This document shows, piece by piece, positions 59,715 to 64,000 of a stretch of DNA of 64,000 bases. Numbering within the stretch: the first letter of the stretch is position 1; every line of letters begins with the position of its first letter. A model generated the notes under the pieces. That model worked only from the letters and a program-made list of their open reading frames with translations, was not told the origin of the DNA and did no database searches. The translations under genes were made by a program, and so were the position numbers. The DNA comes from Caballeronia arvi (GTDB lineage Bacteria; Pseudomonadota; Gammaproteobacteria; Burkholderiales; Burkholderiaceae): NCBI RefSeq assembly GCF_001544695.2, contig NZ_FCOM02000027.1:20129-84128 (forward strand), in the 5' to 3' direction.

Positions 59715-60478
59715 TCAGCGCGCTCGGACGCTGGGTGCTCGACGGTTTCGGCACCGCCGGCTACGCGACGCGCATGTTCCTGCGCCTCGTATTCGAATTT
59801 TTCTCGCTGTTGCGCCGTCCGCGCCTCGTCACGAAACAGATTCATTTCGTCGGCAACTATTCGCTCGTCATCATCGCGGTGTCGGGCTTGTTCGTCGGTT
59901 TCGTGCTCGGCCTGCAGGGCTATTACACGCTGAGCCGCTACGGCTCGGAACAGGCGCTCGGGCTGCTCGTCGCGCTGTCGCTCGTGCGCGAGCTCGGCCC
60001 CGTTGTGACGGCGCTGCTCTTCGCGGGTCGCGCGGGCACGTCGCTGACTGCGGAGATCGGCCTGATGAAGGCGGGCGAGCAGCTCACGGCGATGGAAATG
60101 ATGGCGGTCGACCCGCTGAAGGTCGTCGTCGCGCCGCGCATGTGGGCGGGTATCGTCGCCATGCCGGTGCTGGCGGCCATTTTCAGCGCGGTGGGCATCG
60201 TCGGCGGCTATGTCGTCGGCGTGATGCTGATCGGCGTCGATCCGGGCGCGTTCTGGTCGCAGATGCAGGGCGGCGTGGACGTGTGGCGCGATGTCGGCAA
60301 CGGCGTCATCAAGAGCATCGTGTTCGGCTTCGCGGTGACGTTCATCGCGCTGTTCCAGGGCTACGAGGCGAGGCCCACGCCGGAAGGCGTGTCGCGCGCG
60401 ACGACGAAAACCGTCGTCTATGCGTCGCTCGCCGTGCTCGGGCTCGATTTTCTGCTGACCGCACTGATGTTCAGCTAA
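59711..60478 (+). CDS. mlaE: Phospholipid ABC transporter permease MlaE
   Basis: 255 residues, MlaE/PF02405-type permease with about five hydrophobic segments. Conserved SLVRELGPVVTALLFAGRAG and the EIGLMKAGEQLTAMEMMAVDP coupling region are visible. The ATG overlaps the mlaF stop. A 93 bp gap precedes mlaD. Confidence 0.95.
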   Translation: MISALGRWVLDGFGTAGYATRMFLRLVFEFFSLLRRPRLVTKQIHFVGNYSLVIIAVSGLFVGFVLGLQGYYTLSRYGSEQALGLLVALSLVRELGPVVTALLFAGRAGTSLTAEIGLMKAGEQLTAMEMMAVDPLKVVVAPRMWAGIVAMPVLAAIFSAVGIVGGYVVGVMLIGVDPGAFWSQMQGGVDVWRDVGNGVIKSIVFGFAVTFIALFQGYEARPTPEGVSRATTKTVVYASLAVLGLDFLLTALMFS

Positions 60479-60571
60479 TGAACCAAGCGCAGGCGCCAGT
60501 CAACGGCGCGGCGTGGTGAGCGGCACAGACCGTCACGCGCCATCTGCGGAAAGATTCTCTTTGGGAAGACG

Positions 60572-61156
60572 ATGAAAAAGACTGCTCTCGACTTTTGGGT
60601 CGGCCTCTTCGTGGTGCTCGGTTTCGTGGCGCTGCTGTTTCTTGCGCTGAAGGCGGGCAACATGAGCTCGCTGTCGTTCCAGAAAACCTACGCGGTCAAG
60701 CTCAAGTTCGACAATATCGGCGGGCTGAAAGCGCGCGCGCCGGTCAAGAGCGCGGGCGTGACGGTGGGGCGCGTCGGTGGCATCGGCTTCGATTCGAACA
60801 CGTATCAGGCTGTCGTGACGATCGATATCGACCAGCAGTATCAGTTTCCGAAGGATTCGTCCGCGAAGATCCTGACCTCGGGTCTGCTCGGTGAGCAGTA
60901 CATCGGCCTCGAGCCGGGCGGCGACACCGACATGCTCAAGAACGGCGACACCATTTCGATGACGCAATCCGCCGTGGTGCTCGAAAACCTGATCGGCCAG
61001 TTCCTCTACAACAAGGCGGCGGATTCCGGCGCGTCGAAGTCATCCGCGGCGCCGGCAGCGCCCGCCGCACCCGCGCCTGCCTTCCCGGGCGCGGCGAGCG
61101 CGATGGGCGCCTCGGGCGCCGCTGGCGCAACCGCTGCCTCTGGCGCGGCTCAATAA
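60572..61156 (+). CDS. mlaD: Phospholipid-binding MCE protein MlaD
   Basis: 194 residues. One N-terminal anchor (LDFWVGLFVVLGFVALLFLA) is followed by an MCE domain (about residues 38-120; FDNIGGLKARAPVKSAGVTV and TSGLLGEQYIGLEPGG). Residues 150-194 are an Ala/Pro/Ser/Gly-rich low-complexity tail, where E. coli MlaD ends in a shorter helix. It forms the hexameric periplasmic ring on MlaE. Confidence 0.94.
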   Translation: MKKTALDFWVGLFVVLGFVALLFLALKAGNMSSLSFQKTYAVKLKFDNIGGLKARAPVKSAGVTVGRVGGIGFDSNTYQAVVTIDIDQQYQFPKDSSAKILTSGLLGEQYIGLEPGGDTDMLKNGDTISMTQSAVVLENLIGQFLYNKAADSGASKSSAAPAAPAAPAPAFPGAASAMGASGAAGATAASGAAQ

Positions 61157-61167
61157 GGAGAAAGAAT

Positions 61168-62055
61168 ATGGCGATGGGGATACGGCGCGCGATCATCGTG
61201 GCAAGCGTCGTGGCGCTCACCGGTTGCGCGACGGTAACGACGCCGACCAAGGGGGACCCATTCGAGAGCTACAACCGGACGATGTTCACGATCAACGACA
61301 AAGTCGATCAATACGCGTTCAAGCCGGTGGCGCAGGGTTACGTGTGGGCCGTGCCGGAGCCGGTGCGCAACAGCGTGACCAACTTCTTCTCGAACATCGG
61401 CGACGTGTACATCGCCGCGAACAATCTGCTGCAATTGAAGATCGCGGACGGTGTGTCGGACGTCATGCGCGTCGCGATCAACACGGTGTTCGGCGTCGGC
61501 GGTCTGTTCGACGTCGCGACCATCGCGAAGCTGCCGAAGCATTCCGGCGATTTCGGCCTGACGCTCGGCCACTATGGTGTGCCGTCCGGCCCGTACCTCG
61601 TGCTGCCGCTGCTCGGACCGAGCACGGTGCGCGATTCCTCGGGGCTCGTCGTCGATTATTTCGGTAATCCGCTCACTTACGTGAGTCCTGATTCGGTGAG
61701 TTGGGCGCTCTATGGCGTGAATCTCATCAACGTGCGCGCGAATCTCCTCGGTGCAACCGATGTGCTCGCCGACGCCGCGCTCGACAAATATTCATTCGTG
61801 CGCAACGCGTATCTGCAGCGCCGTCAGTACCTGATCAGCGGCGGCGACGACAGCATGCCGGACTACGGCGAAGCGCCGCTGCCGAATTACGGCGACACGG
61901 ACGGCGCGGCTGCGCCCGAAGGCGCGTCGGCGGCGGCCCCGGCTGCGCCTGCTTCGGGCGCCGCGGCGCCCAGACCGGCGAGCGGCTCGGGCAGCACCGT
62001 GCCAGGCAACCAATACGTTCCGCCGTCTGGTTTCCCTTCATTCCGCTTGCGTTGA
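61168..62055 (+). CDS. mlaA: Outer-membrane lipoprotein MlaA (VacJ)
   Basis: 295 residues. Lipobox ALTGC (Cys20) after a short signal, then the MlaA core: DPFESYNRTMFTINDKVDQY, NFFSNIGDVYIAANNLLQLK, GDFGLTLGHYGVPSGPYLVL and GPSTVRDSSGLVVDY. The last 70 residues are Ala/Pro/Gly/Ser-rich. It removes mislocalised phospholipid from the outer leaflet. In E. coli mlaA is unlinked; here it is inside the operon. AAGGAG precedes the ATG. Confidence 0.95.
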   Translation: MAMGIRRAIIVASVVALTGCATVTTPTKGDPFESYNRTMFTINDKVDQYAFKPVAQGYVWAVPEPVRNSVTNFFSNIGDVYIAANNLLQLKIADGVSDVMRVAINTVFGVGGLFDVATIAKLPKHSGDFGLTLGHYGVPSGPYLVLPLLGPSTVRDSSGLVVDYFGNPLTYVSPDSVSWALYGVNLINVRANLLGATDVLADAALDKYSFVRNAYLQRRQYLISGGDDSMPDYGEAPLPNYGDTDGAAAPEGASAAAPAAPASGAAAPRPASGSGSTVPGNQYVPPSGFPSFRLR

Positions 62056-62179
62056 GCGGGCTTTTTCTAACGCGCGGTAACATATCTAACGACATTTCTT
62101 ACGCTTTGGCTGCCATGCCGCCTGAACTCGCTTCGGGCGGAACGCTCAAACCGAAGCCTCTTACTTTGCAGGGTCCGTG

Positions 62180-62809
62180 ATGAAAAAACTTTTGCTTCTT
62201 CCCATCTTCGCGATGTTCATGGCGTTCTGCGGCGCGGCGTCGGCGCAGGCTGTCGATGCGAACTCGCCCGACGTGCTGATCAAGTCGATCACGCAGCAAG
62301 TCCTCGATCAGATCAAGTCCGACAAGCAGATCCAGTCGGGCGACATCAACGAGATCAGCAAGCTCGTCAATGAAAAGATCCTGCCGTACACCGACTTCAC
62401 GCGCACGACGCGCCTCGTGATGGGTCGCAACTGGAACACGGCCACGCCGGAGCAGCAGAAGCAGATCGTCGAGCAGTTCAAGATGCTCCTGATCCGCACG
62501 TACTCGGGCGCGCTCGCGCAGGTGCGTAACCAGACGGTGCAGTACAAGCCGTTCCGCGCGAATCCGGACGACACCGACGTCGTGGTCCGTTCGGTCGTGA
62601 TGAACAACGGTCAGCCGGTCGAGCTCGACTACCGCCTGTACAAGACGCCGCAAGGCTGGCGCGTGTACGACATCAACGTGCTCGGCGCGTGGCTGATCCA
62701 GGCGTACCAGCAGCAGTTCAACGAGCAGATCTCGCAGAACGGCGTGAGCGGCCTGCTGCAATTCCTCACGCAGCGTAACCAGCAACTCGCGGGCGGCAAG
62801 GCATCGTGA
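62180..62809 (+). CDS. mlaC: Periplasmic phospholipid shuttle MlaC
   Basis: 209 residues from ATG 62180 (GTG three bases earlier is possible). A signal peptide ending ASAQA is followed by the MlaC fold: KILPYTDFTRTTRLVMGRNW and FKMLLIRTYSGALAQV are typical. It carries phospholipid between MlaA and MlaD. A 124 bp gap upstream contains a hairpin, CCGCCTGAA with TTCGGGCGG (62119-62141), and no obvious terminator. Confidence 0.94.
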   Translation: MKKLLLLPIFAMFMAFCGAASAQAVDANSPDVLIKSITQQVLDQIKSDKQIQSGDINEISKLVNEKILPYTDFTRTTRLVMGRNWNTATPEQQKQIVEQFKMLLIRTYSGALAQVRNQTVQYKPFRANPDDTDVVVRSVVMNNGQPVELDYRLYKTPQGWRVYDINVLGAWLIQAYQQQFNEQISQNGVSGLLQFLTQRNQQLAGGKAS

Positions 62810-63093
62810 GCACGCCAGCCGCGGGCGGCCGTTTTCAGACGGCCGCCACCCTGACCCACGAGAGCGCGAACGCCGCGCTCGACGCGGGTCTGTCGCGCAT
62901 CGCAGCAGGCGCGACCGAAGTCGATTGCGCGCCGCTCACGCAATTCGATTCCTCCGCGCTCGCCGTGCTGCTCGCATGGCAGCGCGCCGCGTCCGCGCGC
63001 GGCGCCGCGTTCGGTGTCATCAATCTTCCTTCCGGGCTCGTCAGTCTTGCGCGAGCCTACGGCGTCGATACGCTCCTCACGTTCCGACATTGA
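62806..63093 (+). CDS. mlaB: STAS-domain protein MlaB
   Basis: 95 residues from GTG 62806, overlapping the mlaC stop. A small STAS domain with the conserved FDSSALAVLLAWQRAA segment (around residues 49-63). MlaB binds MlaF and sets the activity of the ABC complex. Last gene of mlaFEDACB. Confidence 0.93.
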   Translation: MSTPAAGGRFQTAATLTHESANAALDAGLSRIAAGATEVDCAPLTQFDSSALAVLLAWQRAASARGAAFGVINLPSGLVSLARAYGVDTLLTFRH

Positions 63094-63183
63094 TCCTGAT
63101 CTGACTCAAGTGCAGAAGGCGGCGGGGCATGCTCCGCCGCCGTAATCAGGATCGCTCCGAAGTCGGCCTCAGCCGCTTTGCCC

Positions 63184-63189
63184 TATAAT
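63184..63189 (+). promoter_or_regulatory. -10 element upstream of the final ABC ATPase gene
   Basis: Consensus TATAAT, 122 bp before the ATG at 63311. The leader contains GGGCC (63203-63207) able to pair with GGCCC (63215-63219), followed by CTTTTT, and an overlapping alternative ACCCGG/CCGGGT pairing (63211-63216 with 63234-63239). Confidence 0.5.
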
Positions 63190-63310
63190 CAAACGTTTTT
63201 TCGGGCCCATACCCGGCCCCTTTTTGTCGGAGCCCGGGTCCGGCAGGCGAACTTCCGCACATTCGAGGCGCGGCCGCGTGAGGCGCGCGCACTGTCCCGC
63301 ACTGTCCACA

Positions 63311-64000
63311 ATGTCAGCCATAGAAATCCGAAACGTCAGGAAGCGCTACAAGGATCTCCAGGCGCTCAAGGGCGTGAGCCTCACGGTCGAAGAGGGCGAG
63401 TTCTTTGGCTTGCTCGGCCCCAACGGCGCAGGCAAAACCACGTTGATCAGCATTCTGGCCGGCCTCGCACGCGCCGATAGCGGCACGATCTCCGTGCGCG
63501 GCCACGATGTCGTCAGCGACTTCCGGGCGGCGCGCCGCGCGCTCGGCATCGTGCCGCAGGAATTGGTCTTCGATCCGTTCTTCACCGTGCGCGAGTCGCT
63601 GCGTATTCAGTCGGGCTACTTCGGCTTGCGCAACAACGACGACTGGATCGACGAAGTCATGGCCAATCTCGATCTGACCGAGAAAGCCGACGTCAACACG
63701 CGCGCACTCTCGGGCGGGATGAAGCGTCGCGTGCTGGTCGCGCAGGCGCTGGTACATCGGCCGCCGGTGATCGTGCTCGACGAGCCCACTGCCGGCGTCG
63801 ATGTCGAACTGCGTCAGACGCTCTGGAAGTTCATCTCGCGCCTGAATCGCGAAGGCCACACGATCGTCCTGACGACGCACTATCTCGAAGAAGCCGAATC
63901 GCTGTGCGACCGCCTCGCGATGCTGCGTCGCGGCGAGGTCGTCGCGCTCGAACGCACGAGTGCGCTGCTGCAGCGATTCTCGGGTATGCAGTTGTATCTG
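63311..64000 (+). CDS. ABC transporter ATP-binding protein, YadG/ABC-2 type, 3' end outside window
   Basis: 230 codons are present, and the frame is still open at the edge. ATPase of an ABC-2 exporter: Walker A GPNGAGKTT (about residues 36-44), Q-loop PQELVFDPFFTV, signature LSGGMKRR, Walker B VIVLDEPTAGVD and switch TTHYLEEAE. The family is normally about 310 residues and followed by a six-span permease, which should lie just beyond 64000. It stands next to the mla operon but has its own promoter-like -10. Substrate unknown. Confidence 0.93.
   Translation, partial: MSAIEIRNVRKRYKDLQALKGVSLTVEEGEFFGLLGPNGAGKTTLISILAGLARADSGTISVRGHDVVSDFRAARRALGIVPQELVFDPFFTVRESLRIQSGYFGLRNNDDWIDEVMANLDLTEKADVNTRALSGGMKRRVLVAQALVHRPPVIVLDEPTAGVDVELRQTLWKFISRLNREGHTIVLTTHYLEEAESLCDRLAMLRRGEVVALERTSALLQRFSGMQLYL

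Noticed and set aside
1..64000. CRISPR arrays, tRNA or rRNA genes, prophage or integrase genes
   Set aside because: No regularly spaced repeats, no tRNA-like cloverleaf with T-loop consensus and no integrase or phage structural genes were noticed on reading. A tRNAscan or Rfam search would settle this.

Overview
The window is a chromosomal segment of a high-GC betaproteobacterium of the Burkholderiaceae. The best guess is a Caballeronia, Paraburkholderia or Burkholderia species. The grounds are the protein sequences, the order tuf-rpsJ-rplC...rplQ, the System II cytochrome c maturation genes, the aspartate-type HemB and the mla/thi/glt/ugp neighbourhoods. Nothing here identifies the species.

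Region by region: 1-15600 is the end of the str operon (tuf, rpsJ) followed by the S10, spc and alpha ribosomal clusters through rplQ, including secY, infA, rpmJ and rpoA. It is cut by three unusual seams, each an almost perfect inverted repeat with a promoter built into it. 15699-17832 is cutA-dsbD, and hemB and engB follow on the minus strand. Between the facing hemB promoter side and the engB 3' end is a strong candidate small RNA (about 18994-19097, plus strand) with an anti-Shine-Dalgarno loop, placed like E. coli spf beside yihA/engB. 20088-24373 holds cytochrome c4 and the ResB/CcsB cytochrome c assembly pair. 24496-26124 is msrPQ (repair of oxidised periplasmic methionine). 26175-28143 is lysA, an LptM-like lipoprotein gene and cyaY. 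28210-30618 encodes PBP1A. 30869-34909 is a compact pilus cluster pilM-pilN-pilO/P-pilQ in which PilO and PilP appear fused and PilQ is short. It runs on into aroK, aroB and dgt. 37961-42923 is the ugpBAECQ glycerol-3-phosphate uptake operon.

42928-45238 holds a small membrane-anchored stress-type protein, OmpW and a RAYT-like transposase homologue that has lost its catalytic motifs. 45561-51809 is gltBD (glutamate synthase). 51867-53136 is a lower-GC, terminator-bounded two-gene accessory unit: a DUF1828/DUF1829 protein plus a histidine-rich partner. This is the least explained coding DNA in the window. 53273-55015 is an SbmA/YddA-type ABC exporter. 55249-58800 is a TPP riboswitch followed by thiO-thiS-thiG-thiE. 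58899-63093 is a complete mlaFEDACB phospholipid transport operon with mlaA inside it. The window ends in an ABC-2 type ATPase gene cut by the right edge.

Most genes are housekeeping. The items most worth a second look are the engB-linked small RNA, the promoter-in-hairpin seams of the ribosomal operon, the DUF1828/1829 pair, the dead RAYT homologue, the PilO-PilP fusion, and the long leader and small open frame between the TPP aptamer and thiO. No rRNA, tRNA, CRISPR array, complete insertion sequence or prophage was seen.
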